Source: Micrococcales bacterium
GTDB lineage: Bacteria > Actinomycetota > Actinomycetes > S36-B12 > UBA10799
Direction of reading: 5' to 3'
Assembly: GCA_016719135.1 (NCBI GenBank)
Contig: JADKAV010000006.1
Coordinates: 78,815 to 142,814, forward strand
Length of the DNA: 64,000 nt
Part shown: positions 17,592 to 26,906 of the stretch, piece after piece
Layout: each line of letters opens with the position of its first letter
Position numbering within the stretch: the first letter of the stretch is position 1
Position numbers and translations under genes: made by a program
Notes under the pieces: generated by a model
The model's database searches: none
Told to the model about the DNA's origin: nothing
The model's input: only the letters and a program-made list of their open reading frames with translations

Positions 17592-18940
17592 GCGGACACT
17601 GCCTGCAGGCGACCGGTCTTGTCGAGGAAGCCCTCGAGCACTTCGAGGTAATCCTGGTGTGCGATCTCGTAGTAGTGCCGGGTCGAGTCCTTGTAGTGTG
17701 AGCCGCCGCTGAAGCGCCGGGTCCGCTCGGCGTTCAGTTCGTCGTGCAGGCGTTGCGCGGCTGCCGGGTCCCGGCGCTGCAGGTCGAGGAAGGCCGCGAT
17801 CGCCATCGCCTGCCAGTGCGCGATCGTCCACTGCCCCGAGTCCGGCTGGATCAGCCCGGACAGCCACAGGTTCTGGTACTTCGGTGATGCCATCTGCAGC
17901 GCGAGTTGGGGCCGGCCCTGCGCAGCGTCGAGGGCGTCCTGGTCGGCGAGGAACGGGAAGACCGCCAGGTACCCGGTCGCGAAGACCACGAGGTCGACAT
18001 CCGCCCGGGTCCCGTCGGTGAACACCGCACCGGCGGCGTCGAAGCGTTCGATGTCGGGTTTCGGGGTGATGTCGCCGTGACCCACGTAGTAGACCAGTTG
18101 CTGGTTGACGATCGGATGGGTCTCGAAGAACGCATGGTCGGGCTTCTGCAGACCGAAGTCCTCGAACTTGCCCATCGTCGTGCGCAACGTCGCGGCGAAA
18201 GCAAGCCGGCGCAGGGCCAACGGCAAACGCATGGCCAGAAGCTGATCGGCGATCTGGTCCGACGGCTTGCCGAAGACGAACTTCGGGTTGTAGTAGTAGC
18301 CGCGGCGCGTCGAGTGGAACGTGGCGGTCGCGTTCTGCGCCGCTTCCACGGCGATGTCGCAGCCGGTGTTCCCGGCGCCGACAACGAGCACCCGGCGCCC
18401 GCGCAGCTGATCCGCACCCTTGTAGTCCGCCGAGTGCAAAACCTCCCCGCCGAACTCGCCGGGATACTGCGGAATCTTGGGATTCCAGTTGTGCCCGTTG
18501 GCCACGACCACGCCGTCGTAGCGGATCGTGGCCTGTTTGCCGTCGCGTTCCACCGTCACGTCCCACTGCGGGGCCGGCGCCTGCACATCAACAGCCTCGA
18601 CCCGGACCACCGAGGTGTTGAACGTGATCCGCTCACGCAGGCCGAAGTGCGCGGCGTAGGCATCGAAGTAGGCCTTGACCTGCCGGTGGCTCGGGTAGTC
18701 GGGGTAGTCGTCGGGCATCGGGAAATCGGGGAACTGGGTGAACGGTTTGCTGGAGATCAAATGCGTCGACTCGTACACCCGCGAGGTGGGCGCACCGAAG
18801 TTCCAGTTGCCGCCGAGGTCGTCGGCCCGGTCGAATCCGTCAGCGGGGATCCCCGCCTGCAACAGCGCCTTCAGCGCGGACAATCCGTGCGGTCCGGCAC
18901 CGATGACCGCCACGCACCCAGGGCGTTCCGTGACATCCAT
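17588..18940 (-). CDS. class B flavin-containing monooxygenase, second copy
   Basis: 450 residues. GAGPHG at 14-19 binds FAD, FGGEVLHSADY at 163-173 is the FMO fingerprint FxGxxxHSxxY, and GAGNTG at 188-193 binds NADPH; FATGYL lies in the C-terminal part. The ATG at 18940 is chosen because the Rossmann motif follows directly. It is clearly homologous to but diverged from the 514-1815 enzyme. Coupled to the downstream hydrolase by an ATGA overlap. Confidence 0.91.
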   Translation of the reverse strand: MDVTERPGCVAVIGAGPHGLSALKALLQAGIPADGFDRADDLGGNWNFGAPTSRVYESTHLISSKPFTQFPDFPMPDDYPDYPSHRQVKAYFDAYAAHFGLRERITFNTSVVRVEAVDVQAPAPQWDVTVERDGKQATIRYDGVVVANGHNWNPKIPQYPGEFGGEVLHSADYKGADQLRGRRVLVVGAGNTGCDIAVEAAQNATATFHSTRRGYYYNPKFVFGKPSDQIADQLLAMRLPLALRRLAFAATLRTTMGKFEDFGLQKPDHAFFETHPIVNQQLVYYVGHGDITPKPDIERFDAAGAVFTDGTRADVDLVVFATGYLAVFPFLADQDALDAAQGRPQLALQMASPKYQNLWLSGLIQPDSGQWTIAHWQAMAIAAFLDLQRRDPAAAQRLHDELNAERTRRFSGGSHYKDSTRHYYEIAHQDYLEVLEGFLDKTGRLQAVSA

Positions 18941-18989
18941 GCTCCGACCGTAATCGGCGACGGCCGGTGCAGCCACCGGATCGGCGGCG

Positions 18990-20549
18990 CTACTCCAGAC
19001 CCGCCGCAATACCCAGGATCGCGAACGACACGACCAGCAGCGCTACGAGCAGCGGCCACACGAACCGCAGGTATTTGTCATAGCCCACTTTGGCGATGGC
19101 CAGGCCACCGACGACCACGACACTGGTGGGCGACCACAGCAGGGTCCAACCGTGGCCGGTGATCCAGGCGGTGATCGTGGTGGCGCGCGACACTCCGGCA
19201 AAATCGGCCAGCGGCGCCAGCAGTGGCATGGCCAGAGCACCGTGCCCGGAACTGGACGGGATGAGGAACGCCAGGGGGATGTTGATGATCACGGTGACGA
19301 TCGCGAAGACCCCCGCAGATGCCCCGGAGACCAGTTGCTCCATCGAGCTTAGGATCGTGTCCAGGGTCTGGGTGTTGTTCATGATCACCGAGACACCGCC
19401 GGCCAGCAGCACGACCATCGCCGGACCGATCATGTCCGCAGCACCCGCCCCGATCAGCCGCACGATCTCCTTCTCGGGCATACGCGCGACGAAGCCGACC
19501 AGCCACGAGGCGATGATGAACAGCATCGCCAGTTGCGGGAACCACCAATTGAGTTCGAACCAGTACGGCGGGGTCGCCGTCTCGTGGGTGACGTAGTAGT
19601 CGGCCGCACCGGTCGTGGACCCGAAGATCGACGACCACGGGATCACGGAGAAAATCATCAGTCCGAACGCGAACACCGTGATCACGAGCACCCACTTCTG
19701 GGTACCGGTCAGTGTGTGGCTGAGCTGCGGATCCTCGACATCCTCGGCCATCTTGTCGGTCGTGGTCTCGTCCTGCTCGTCGGGGTCGTCCCACCCGACC
19801 AACGACGCATCCGGGTCCTTGCGCACCTTCGCTGCGTAGCGCACCACCCAGGCCGTGGCCATCGCGGTGAGCACCACCCACATGACGATGCGCAGACCGA
19901 TTCCTTCCCCGATCGACTCCCCCGCCTCGCCGGCCGCGACACCGATCGAGAACGGGTTGACCGTGGCACCCATCACCCCGATCATCGCGCCCAGGATGAT
20001 CATCGACGCGGTGACCAGACGGTCGTATCCGAGCGCACCCATCAGCGGAATGAACAGCGCGTAAAAGCCCAACGTTTCGACCGAGAAGCCCATCGTCGAC
20101 CCGAGCAAGGAGAACAGCACCATGACCGCGGTGATCAGCAGCCAGCCCTTGCTGCGAAGTTTGTGAGCCAGACCGGCCACCGCCACGTCGAGCGCCCGGG
20201 TGTAGAAACTCACCGAAATGAACGCCCCGATCGCCATGATGAAGACAATGACGCCGACCTGGCCGAAGACGAACCCGACGGTCTCGGTGTCCACGAATTC
20301 GGTCTCAGGGTTGAACAGCCCGTAAATGCCGTTGATCGGCGCGAGGAGTAGTTGCTGAAAGTAGGCCCAGCCCTCCAACGGAGAGTCGACATGCGTGAAC
20401 GTACCCGGGATCGGGCCCCCGTCGGCGTCGAGCTGATAGCGCCCGGACGGCAGGAAGATGGCGGCGATCCAGACCAGAACGGTGACGATGATCAGCGTTG
20501 TGACCGCGCTGGGGAACTGGAACTTCTTCTTGGTCGTTGTAGTGCTCAC
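18990..20549 (-). CDS. YfcC-family membrane carrier
   Basis: 519 residues from a GTG at 20549; another in-frame GTG lies at 20567. About 12 hydrophobic segments with a charged cytoplasmic loop near the middle. The LPSGRYQL..GPIPGTF stretch after the first helix and the GFVFGQVGVIVFIMAIGAFISV block are typical of the YfcC/DcuC-like carrier family, proposed to move basic amino acids, peptides or C4-dicarboxylates. The substrate cannot be told from the sequence. Divergent from the macro-domain gene. Confidence 0.82.
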   Translation of the reverse strand: MSTTTTKKKFQFPSAVTTLIIVTVLVWIAAIFLPSGRYQLDADGGPIPGTFTHVDSPLEGWAYFQQLLLAPINGIYGLFNPETEFVDTETVGFVFGQVGVIVFIMAIGAFISVSFYTRALDVAVAGLAHKLRSKGWLLITAVMVLFSLLGSTMGFSVETLGFYALFIPLMGALGYDRLVTASMIILGAMIGVMGATVNPFSIGVAAGEAGESIGEGIGLRIVMWVVLTAMATAWVVRYAAKVRKDPDASLVGWDDPDEQDETTTDKMAEDVEDPQLSHTLTGTQKWVLVITVFAFGLMIFSVIPWSSIFGSTTGAADYYVTHETATPPYWFELNWWFPQLAMLFIIASWLVGFVARMPEKEIVRLIGAGAADMIGPAMVVLLAGGVSVIMNNTQTLDTILSSMEQLVSGASAGVFAIVTVIINIPLAFLIPSSSGHGALAMPLLAPLADFAGVSRATTITAWITGHGWTLLWSPTSVVVVGGLAIAKVGYDKYLRFVWPLLVALLVVSFAILGIAAGLE

Positions 20550-20590
20550 CCGCCGAAGGTACTGCACAGCGCAAGGCCGATGTACGGTGA

Positions 20591-21088
20591 ATGATCATGC
20601 TGGGATTCGTGCAGGGCGACATCACTGAGCAGGTCGTCGACGCGATAGTCAATGCCTCGAACGAAGCCCTGTCCGACGGGGCCGGCGTCAACGGCGCGAT
20701 TCACCGCGCAGCCGGGCCAGACCTGCCAGCCGCATGCCGCGCGGTAGCGCCCTGCCCGACCGGCGAGGCCCGCATCACGCCAGGGTTCGAGCTGCCGGCC
20801 CGCTTCATCATCCACACCGTCGGCCCGGTCTGGCACGGAGGCGGTCACGGCGAGGCGCGACTGCTCGAGTCGGCCTACCAGCACTGCATCGAGTTGGCCG
20901 ACACCAACGGCCTGCGGACGATCGCGTTCCCGGCGCTCAGCTGCGGGATCTTCGGCTACCCGGTGGGGCAGGCAGCGCGGATAGCGGTGACCACGGTGCG
21001 CGAGGCGTTGCCGGGCACGAGCCTGGAACGGGCCACGTTTGTGCTGTTCAGCGCCGACTTGCTGGAAGCCTTCCGGGCTGCCGGGTAG
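20591..21088 (+). CDS. macro-domain protein (ADP-ribose binding, deacetylase-like)
   Basis: A 165-residue stand-alone macro domain. QGDIT at 8-12, NASNEAL at 20-26, GVNGAIHRAAG at 31-41, CPTGEARIT near 54-62 and IIHTVGPVW near 73-81 are the ADP-ribose pocket elements. Such proteins remove acyl groups from O-acetyl-ADP-ribose or ADP-ribose from proteins. The start could equally be the second ATG six bases later. It ends 20 bases before a degenerate ISL3-type element. Confidence 0.92.
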   Translation: MIMLGFVQGDITEQVVDAIVNASNEALSDGAGVNGAIHRAAGPDLPAACRAVAPCPTGEARITPGFELPARFIIHTVGPVWHGGGHGEARLLESAYQHCIELADTNGLRTIAFPALSCGIFGYPVGQAARIAVTTVREALPGTSLERATFVLFSADLLEAFRAAG

Positions 21089-21108
21089 GCCGCCGTAAAT
21101 GCGTAATG

Positions 21109-22037
21109 GGTGCTTCGGATTTGAGGGCCAGTGCGGCGGACATTCCACCTGCACCACCAGCGGCGCGTCACCAGCGCAGGCATCAACCCCGAGCACGACG
21201 ACATCTGCCAGGCCCACCAGCAACTGACACGTTCGGGTTGGGTCGGTCTCCACAGGGTCCTCCCGGTCCAGGGATCTTGGTCGAAACCGACACCGGCAAG
21301 ATCCCTGTCCCACACCCCCCAACCACACACCCCCGGCCACAGCAGGATTGTCCGGGCTGCGGGACCCGGGGCTGGGTCAAGCAGCCACCGGTGGTGCGCC
21401 TGACGGATGTACCGGTGTTCGGGGGTCCGGCGGTGGCGGCCTGGCACACGCTTCGCCGTCCTGCCCAAACAGTGTGTGTGCGGGGGGGTCGTGAACCACC
21501 AGTGATGCCCGGATCGCCGCGCCGCGAGGCTCGGTGACCCACCGGGCCCGGCGGTGGTTGACCACGCAGGTCGGTGAGTATCGGCGGGCGGTGTCGGTGG
21601 TGGCCGCGGAAACGACTGCTGACCAGCGGTTCGGTCCAGCCTGGCCATCACATGGGGCCACCGGTGGCACCCTCGGCTCCGCTGCGGCCCCCATCTGATG
21701 GAAGAAAAGGGACATAAGCCCCACAGTGCCCGCCGTCACCATCACATCGGGGCCGCCGAGGGCCCCACCGCCCCCGCTGCGGCCCTCAAGTGATGGCGGT
21801 GAGCAGTAGATGCTCTGGTGGCAGGGGCGTCTGCGAGCCAATGGCCACGTGGGGCTGTGACGGGCATGCCGTCAACGACACGACGCTGGCCCACGGTCAA
21901 CTGCTGGTCGACGATCCCGAGCGGATCGGCCCGATCCAGGCGACCGGGATGGACCAGACGCTGTCCAACCGGGTCGGGCAGTGCCGCACCCAGCAGCGGG
22001 CGACCACGCTCGACTCCCCCCTGAAACCCGAAGGGCA
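21109..22037 (+). mobile_element. ISL3-family-derived degenerate element, copy A (longest)
   Basis: 929 bp bounded by inverted ends: left GGTGCTTCGGATTTGAGGG, right (reverse complement) TGCCCTTCGGGTTTCAGGG. Inside are recognisable pieces of an ISL3-type transposase: a zinc-ribbon stretch DCPGCGTRGWVKQPPVVRL, then LTDVPVFGGPAVAAW, then a helix-turn-helix region ending GCDGHAVNDTTLAHGQLLVDDPERIG, with the frame broken repeatedly. Between the latter two lie two CCATCA...TGATGG hairpins. About 230 bp at the left end (21128-21356) is missing from the other copies. Flanks CGTAATGG and CGAAATGG are a possible decayed target duplication. Confidence 0.82.
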
Positions 22038-22042
22038 CGAAA

Positions 22043-22101
22043 TGGCCCGCTACCTGCGTTGTGGCCCGTCAGCAACGGGGCAGAACGCAGGTAACGGGCC
22101 A
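22043..22101. repeat. 18-bp-arm hairpin between copy A and the coiled-coil gene
   Basis: TGGCCCGCTACCTGCGTT (22043-22060) pairs with 22084-22101 at 17 of 18 positions around a 23-base loop. It follows the mobile element directly and precedes the end of the convergent gene at 22122. It could be that gene's terminator, although no T-run follows on the minus strand. Confidence 0.7.
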
Positions 22102-22121
22102 AAACGGCGCCAGTGGTGAGG

Positions 22122-22931
22122 CTAGTCCTCCACAGGCATCGCATCGATGTAGGCGACACCTTCGTCGTACTTCGTCTTGACGATCCCGAACTCGTTGGCC
22201 CGGCGCTGCTGGGCGTTCTGCTTGGACTGCTGGTACAGCTCGCGCAGGCGGGTCTGCAGGTTCTGGATGCGGGCGTTGAACGACTCGGTCGTTTGCTCGA
22301 TCTTCTGCGAGTAGTTCTCGCGAGCACTATCGGCCTGGTCGTCGTACTTGTTGTTCGCAACTCGCAGGTCGTCGCGCTTCTCCTGATCGAGGGTCGCGAG
22401 CTGATCCTGGATCGCGGCGATCTGCTCGCGCAGGTTCTGACGGACGACCGGGTTGGTCGCCTTGATGAGCTTCTTGCGCGCCTTGGCCAGTTGCTTGTTC
22501 AGACGCTGCTCCTTGCCGGAGTAGCTGGTGTTGATGCGCGCGATCGCAGCGCGGCGATCTGCGGCGATGGCGTTCAGCCGGGCCTGTTGTGCCGATTTCA
22601 GCTGCGCCACCTGCCGGTTGCGCTTCTGCTTCAGGTCGACAACCTTCGCTTTTCTGTTCGCCCGGCGGTCCTTGGCTTGGCCGAGCTGGGCCTGGTAGTT
22701 GGCGCGGACCTTCATGCTCGCCTTGGCCCGTTTCTTGGACAGCTCGCTGCGGTACTTGCTGATCTCTGCGGGCGTCTGCTGCTGATTCTTCTTCGCGTTC
22801 AGCTGCGAGACGTAGGCCTTGAGCTCCTGGTACTGCTTGGTCGACCGGATGCTCGGGGTGGCAGCGTTGGCGGGGGCCCCGGACGCAACCAGGGCGGGAA
22901 TCACCAACATGGCGATGAGGAATTTGCGCAT
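22122..22931 (-). CDS. secreted coiled-coil protein
   Basis: 269 residues. A signal peptide (MRKFLIAMLVIPALVASGAP.ANA) is cleaved near residue 23. Almost the whole mature part (about 35-255) is Lys/Arg/Gln/Glu-rich heptad-like sequence predicted to be a long coiled coil, and the tail is AYIDAMPVED. No cysteine and no enzymatic motif. It resembles in style the extracytoplasmic coiled-coil proteins next to cell-wall hydrolases, but no such partner is adjacent. Confidence 0.75.
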   Translation of the reverse strand: MRKFLIAMLVIPALVASGAPANAATPSIRSTKQYQELKAYVSQLNAKKNQQQTPAEISKYRSELSKKRAKASMKVRANYQAQLGQAKDRRANRKAKVVDLKQKRNRQVAQLKSAQQARLNAIAADRRAAIARINTSYSGKEQRLNKQLAKARKKLIKATNPVVRQNLREQIAAIQDQLATLDQEKRDDLRVANNKYDDQADSARENYSQKIEQTTESFNARIQNLQTRLRELYQQSKQNAQQRRANEFGIVKTKYDEGVAYIDAMPVED

Positions 22932-23097
22932 GCCGCGACAGTAGCGCTGCGTGAATCGTCGATGTCGAAAATGTGCCCATTCGGCGGTTGCTTTCGAGGA
23001 ATACGTCTCGTCGATGATGACTGAGCGTAACGACTATCGTACGGCGCAAGGGGTGAACACCCACACCGAACATCCGGGGCCGACTACGCTGACCGCC

Positions 23098-24957
23098 GTG
23101 ACCGACTCGACCCCCACCCGCCGGCCACTGCGTCTGACACTCGCAGCGCTGCTCGTGGCACAAGCCCTGCTTGTGGTGCATCCGGTGCATGCTGTCTCGA
23201 ACTACTTCGTCGGAGCCGGCGTGGCCGGAAAGGGCCTGGCGTTCGTGCATGTTCTGGACGTCGTGCTCCAGGGGTTCGGGTACCTCGTCACTCCGTTCGT
23301 GGTCGTGCTCCTGCTGCTCGCCGCGTGGGGTGTGGCGCATCGGGCTCGCGGGGTCGGTGCCCTACTCCTACAACCAATTGTCGCGGGGTATGTAGTGGTG
23401 CCGTTCCTGCGCGCGTTCGGGACCGCCGACGCCAGACTCTTGGGCGCCATCACCGTCCTCACGGCGGTCCTGCTCATCACGCTCATCGCGCGCACCGACA
23501 CCGCCGCCAGCACGCACCGGCGCTGGTGGCTGCTGGTGGGCTTCGCGGTCGGCGCTGTGGTCATCGCAGCCATCGGAGGCGCCTCGCAAGCCCTGCCGTT
23601 CGACCCCGTGCGCGCGTTGACCGGCGACGGAACCGGCCAGGCCCGCGCCGGTCAGGACGTTCCCGTTCCGCAGGCGCCGCAGAACCCAGCGCTGGCCCAG
23701 AACCCCTTCAACAGCATCCACAACGACTCCTGGGGCACGGATGCCTACGAGTTGCCGACCCCGTCGGATCCGCGCGGCGCACCGGTGGAATCGCTGTTCA
23801 CCGGCGGCGACTGCGCAACGATGTCGTTCGACTCACAGGGCCGGCTGATCACCTTGTGCTCGACGTTGACCAGGGTCGTGGCCTACATCGTGGACCCCGA
23901 CACCCTCGAAGTGCTCGACAAGAAGATCGTCGGAGACCGCCGGCCACGCCTCACGGACTTCTCCGGCGGCGGCTACTTCATCCTCGACAATCAGGACCGC
24001 ATCGTGTTCCCCGCACGCGGTGGAACGCTGCGGATCCTGTCCACGGTCGACGGCCTGCAGGACGTGGACAACATCGATGTGTCCACGACGCTGGAACCCG
24101 ACGAACAGGTCACCTCCGTGATGCCCGACTGGGACGGGCGTTATTGGTACGTGGGGTCGCTGGGCACCGTCGGCGTGATCCGCGATGGTCGCGTCGCGGC
24201 CCTGAATCTCGGCGGCGAGGACATCGAGAATTCCTTCGCAGTGGCACGCGACGCCGTGTACGTCGTGAGCGGCGCCGCCTTGTACCGCCTCGAGGCGCAG
24301 GACGGCGGTCCGCCCAGGATCGTCTGGCGGACCGAGTACGACCGCGGCACGATGCGCAAGCCCGGTCAGACCAGCCGCGCCTCGGGGACCACCCCGACCG
24401 TCTTCGGACAGTGGGTGGCGATCACCGACAACGCCGAACCGCGGATGAACGTCCTGGTCGCCGACACCGAGACCGGTGAGGTCACCTGCCGACAACCGGT
24501 CTTCGGCGACGGCGCCAGTGCCACCGACAACGCCTTGATCGCCATCAACAACCACCTCGTCGTGGAGAACAACTACGGCTACAGCCCGGCCGTGACCTCG
24601 ACCACCGCGGGCCGGTCCACTACTCCCGGTATGGCCGCGGTGTCGGTGGATCCGGTGACCGGCGCCTGCGCCCTGGCCTGGGAGAACGACCAGGTGTACG
24701 TCCCGTCGGTGGTGTCGAAGGGCACCGGAATCGGCGGGTTGATCATCACGTACACCAAGCCACCCAACCCGATCGGCGCCGATGCCTGGTACTTCACCGC
24801 CGTCGATGTGCGCACCGGTGAAGTGGTGTGGACGCGCCGGGCGGGTGCGGGAACGTCGTTCAACAACCACTACGCCGCGGCGTATCTGGGCCAGGACGGC
24901 GACTTCTACGTCGGGACGATCAACGGGATCGTGGTGCTGAGGAACGGCGCGCAGTGA
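23098..24957 (+). CDS. membrane protein with extracytoplasmic beta-propeller-like domain
   Basis: 619 residues from a GTG at 23098; other in-frame starts exist upstream. Five or so membrane helices occupy about 15-170. A large soluble domain follows with repeating WD/PQQ-like blades such as AYIVDPDTLEVLDKKIVGD, VADTETGEVTCRQP and AVDVRTGEVVWTRRAG. A signal for extracytoplasmic placement is the hydrophilic region after the last helix. Function unknown. It is nine bases upstream of the DUF1254/DUF1214 gene and probably cotranscribed. Confidence 0.75.
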   Translation: MTDSTPTRRPLRLTLAALLVAQALLVVHPVHAVSNYFVGAGVAGKGLAFVHVLDVVLQGFGYLVTPFVVVLLLLAAWGVAHRARGVGALLLQPIVAGYVVVPFLRAFGTADARLLGAITVLTAVLLITLIARTDTAASTHRRWWLLVGFAVGAVVIAAIGGASQALPFDPVRALTGDGTGQARAGQDVPVPQAPQNPALAQNPFNSIHNDSWGTDAYELPTPSDPRGAPVESLFTGGDCATMSFDSQGRLITLCSTLTRVVAYIVDPDTLEVLDKKIVGDRRPRLTDFSGGGYFILDNQDRIVFPARGGTLRILSTVDGLQDVDNIDVSTTLEPDEQVTSVMPDWDGRYWYVGSLGTVGVIRDGRVAALNLGGEDIENSFAVARDAVYVVSGAALYRLEAQDGGPPRIVWRTEYDRGTMRKPGQTSRASGTTPTVFGQWVAITDNAEPRMNVLVADTETGEVTCRQPVFGDGASATDNALIAINNHLVVENNYGYSPAVTSTTAGRSTTPGMAAVSVDPVTGACALAWENDQVYVPSVVSKGTGIGGLIITYTKPPNPIGADAWYFTAVDVRTGEVVWTRRAGAGTSFNNHYAAAYLGQDGDFYVGTINGIVVLRNGAQ

Positions 24958-24966
24958 GGGGGCTCG

Positions 24967-26343
24967 ATGGGTAAGGTGCTGCGCCGACTGGGGCTGGGGC
25001 TGCTGGCGATCATCGTGGTGCTGGGCCTGGTCGCGGCGTCGCCTCCGGGCCGCGGCTTCATCGGCGAGAAACTCGCGCTGCGCGACGGTGCGCAGGCCTA
25101 CCTGATCGGCTACCCGCTGGTCACAATGCAGGCCACCCGACAGGCGCTCGTCCAGCCGCCAGCCCAGATGAACGCGTTCATCCACGCCCGGTACCTGCCC
25201 GATGCGCGCAACGCGGTCAACGTCATCTCTCCGAGCCGCGACACGGTCTACTCGACAGCATGGCTGGACCTGCGCGACGGGCCGGTGATCATCGAGCAGC
25301 CGGACATGGGAGACCGGTTCTGGCTCATGCCGGTCCTCGATGCCTGGACGAACGTGGTGGCCGACCCTGGGAGCCGGACACTGGGCAACGCCCCGCACAC
25401 GCTGTTGATCGCCGGTCCGGACTGGACGGGCCAGGCTCCTGCGGGGGTGACGCTGTACCGCTCCACGACGAACCTGGCGTGGGCCATTCTGCGCATCCAG
25501 GTCGACGACGGCCTCGACGGCATCGCAGAACTACAGGACGGTTTCCGGATCGCGCCGCTGTCCAACCGGCGGGAATACCGCGACCCCGCCGTCGTTGAGC
25601 GCCCGCGCGAGGTCACTGACGTCCGCGCCGCGGTGGACGCCTTGACCGGCGAGGAGTTCTTCACTGCCCTGGCGGACCAGTTGCGGGATCAGCCGCTCGT
25701 CCCCGGACGACCCTGCTGCGGCGGACGCCCTGGCCAAGGCCGGAATCGTGATCGGTCAGCCGTACGACGTCTCCGGCTTCAGCTCTGCCCAACGACGAGG
25801 TATCGCCGAGGTTCCCGGCCGGGTGCAACAAGGCATGACGGACGCTTTCGAGAGCGGCGAGGCCAGCTACGTCAGCAACGGCTGGCGCGTCCCGCCCATG
25901 GATATCGGCGACTACGGCGCGGAGTACCCCCTGCGGGCCGTCATCGCCCGGGAAGGGTTGGGCGCGAACCTGCCCGAGGACGCCGTCTACGCCTCGACCA
26001 CCGTGGACTCCAACGGCGAGCCGCTGATCGGCGGGCGGCGTTACGCCATCGACCTGCCGGCCGACATGCCCGTGAATGCGTTCTGGTCGATCACCGCCTA
26101 CGACGAGCGCGGGAACCTGCTGCCCGGCGACGCCCGAACCTTGTCGGTGTCGGGGCAGGCCGGCACAGGTCCCCGGCGCATCCTGCTATCCCCGTCCCGG
26201 CCGCAGCAGACTGCGGGCTGGGTGCGGATTCCCGCCTCGGGGCAGTTCCGCCTGCTGATGCGCCTGTATTGGCCGGAGCCGGAAGTCCTCAACAATCAGT
26301 GGACGTACCCGCCGGTCCGGCGCAGTCGGCCGCCCAGGGGTAG
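24967..26343 (+). CDS. DUF1254/DUF1214-domain protein, frameshifted
   Basis: An N-terminal membrane helix (about 5-25) is followed by the DUF1254 part (QAYLIGYPLVTMQATRQ, VISPSRDTVYSTAWLDL, DRFWLMPVLDAWTNV). The DUF1214 part continues in the +1 frame from about 25703 (DDPAAADALAKAGI, then FWSITAYDERGNLLPGDA and LRLYWPEPE). Removing one C from the run at 25701-25704 joins them. The second frame then lacks its stop; one extra G in the run at 26337-26340 would give TAG at 26341-26343, the expected end. Two compensating run-length changes suggest sequencing error rather than decay. The family is uncharacterised. Confidence 0.8.
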   Translation: MGKVLRRLGLGLLAIIVVLGLVAASPPGRGFIGEKLALRDGAQAYLIGYPLVTMQATRQALVQPPAQMNAFIHARYLPDARNAVNVISPSRDTVYSTAWLDLRDGPVIIEQPDMGDRFWLMPVLDAWTNVVADPGSRTLGNAPHTLLIAGPDWTGQAPAGVTLYRSTTNLAWAILRIQVDDGLDGIAELQDGFRIAPLSNRREYRDPAVVERPREVTDVRAAVDALTGEEFFTALADQLRDQPLVPGRPCCGGRPGQGRNRDRSAVRRLRLQLCPTTRYRRGSRPGATRHDGRFRERRGQLRQQRLARPAHGYRRLRRGVPPAGRHRPGRVGREPARGRRLRLDHRGLQRRAADRRAALRHRPAGRHARECVLVDHRLRRAREPAARRRPNLVGVGAGRHRSPAHPAIPVPAAADCGLGADSRLGAVPPADAPVLAGAGSPQQSVDVPAGPAQSAAQG

Positions 26344-26371
26344 CGCAGGGAACCAACCGCGACTGAACCGG

Positions 26372-26884
26372 CTATCCCGGGATCTGCACATCGAGATCGA
26401 CGACCACCTCGTCGGCCACCTTCAACTGCCCGAACATCAACGAGTACGGCTTGACTTCGAAGTCCGTCTGGCGCACCGGGATGGAGGCTGTGACCCGGCC
26501 GTCGGCCAGGGCCAGCGTCGCGGTCAGTGGTTGGGTCACGCCGTGGATCGTCAACTCGCCAACGACGTCGACCCGGCCGGCGGCCGTTGCCATCTCGCTG
26601 GAGCGGAACGTGACCTCGGGATGGCGTTTCACGTCCAGCGTCTTGGTGGCGTTGCGCACGATGACCTGTCTGTCCACCGGCGTGAGCGGGGTGATCCCGC
26701 CGGAACCCGATTCGACGCGCAAAGAGGCCAGCGCCGCCCGGAACTGCACCGCGACCGGCTTCTTCGCGCGCATCTCCACCGACCCGGACCAGTCGTCGAC
26801 CGCGATCACCAGCCGGTGCCCCATCCGCGAGGCTGACCCCGCGACGTCGGTGTGAATGGTCACGGTCCCGCTGTCGATCTCCAC
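26372..26884 (-). CDS. YceI-family lipid-binding protein
   Basis: 170 residues from a GTG at 26884, chosen so as not to overlap the upstream gene. The lipocalin-like barrel pattern is clear: VRNATKTLDVKRHPEVTFRSS, VVGELTIHGVTQPLTATLAL and the RQTDFEVKPYS end block. No signal peptide is seen, so a cytoplasmic form is likely. Family members bind polyisoprenoids or amphiphiles. Converges with the DUF1254 gene. Confidence 0.85.
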   Translation of the reverse strand: MEIDSGTVTIHTDVAGSASRMGHRLVIAVDDWSGSVEMRAKKPVAVQFRAALASLRVESGSGGITPLTPVDRQVIVRNATKTLDVKRHPEVTFRSSEMATAAGRVDVVGELTIHGVTQPLTATLALADGRVTASIPVRQTDFEVKPYSLMFGQLKVADEVVVDLDVQIPG

Positions 26885-26906
26885 GGTTCCACTGTAGGCG
26901 GGCAGA

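Noticed and set aside
20734..21537. Long frame spanning the macro-domain gene and the relic
   Set aside because: Its first part is an out-of-frame reading of the macro gene; only its end is a transposase fragment, already covered by copy A.
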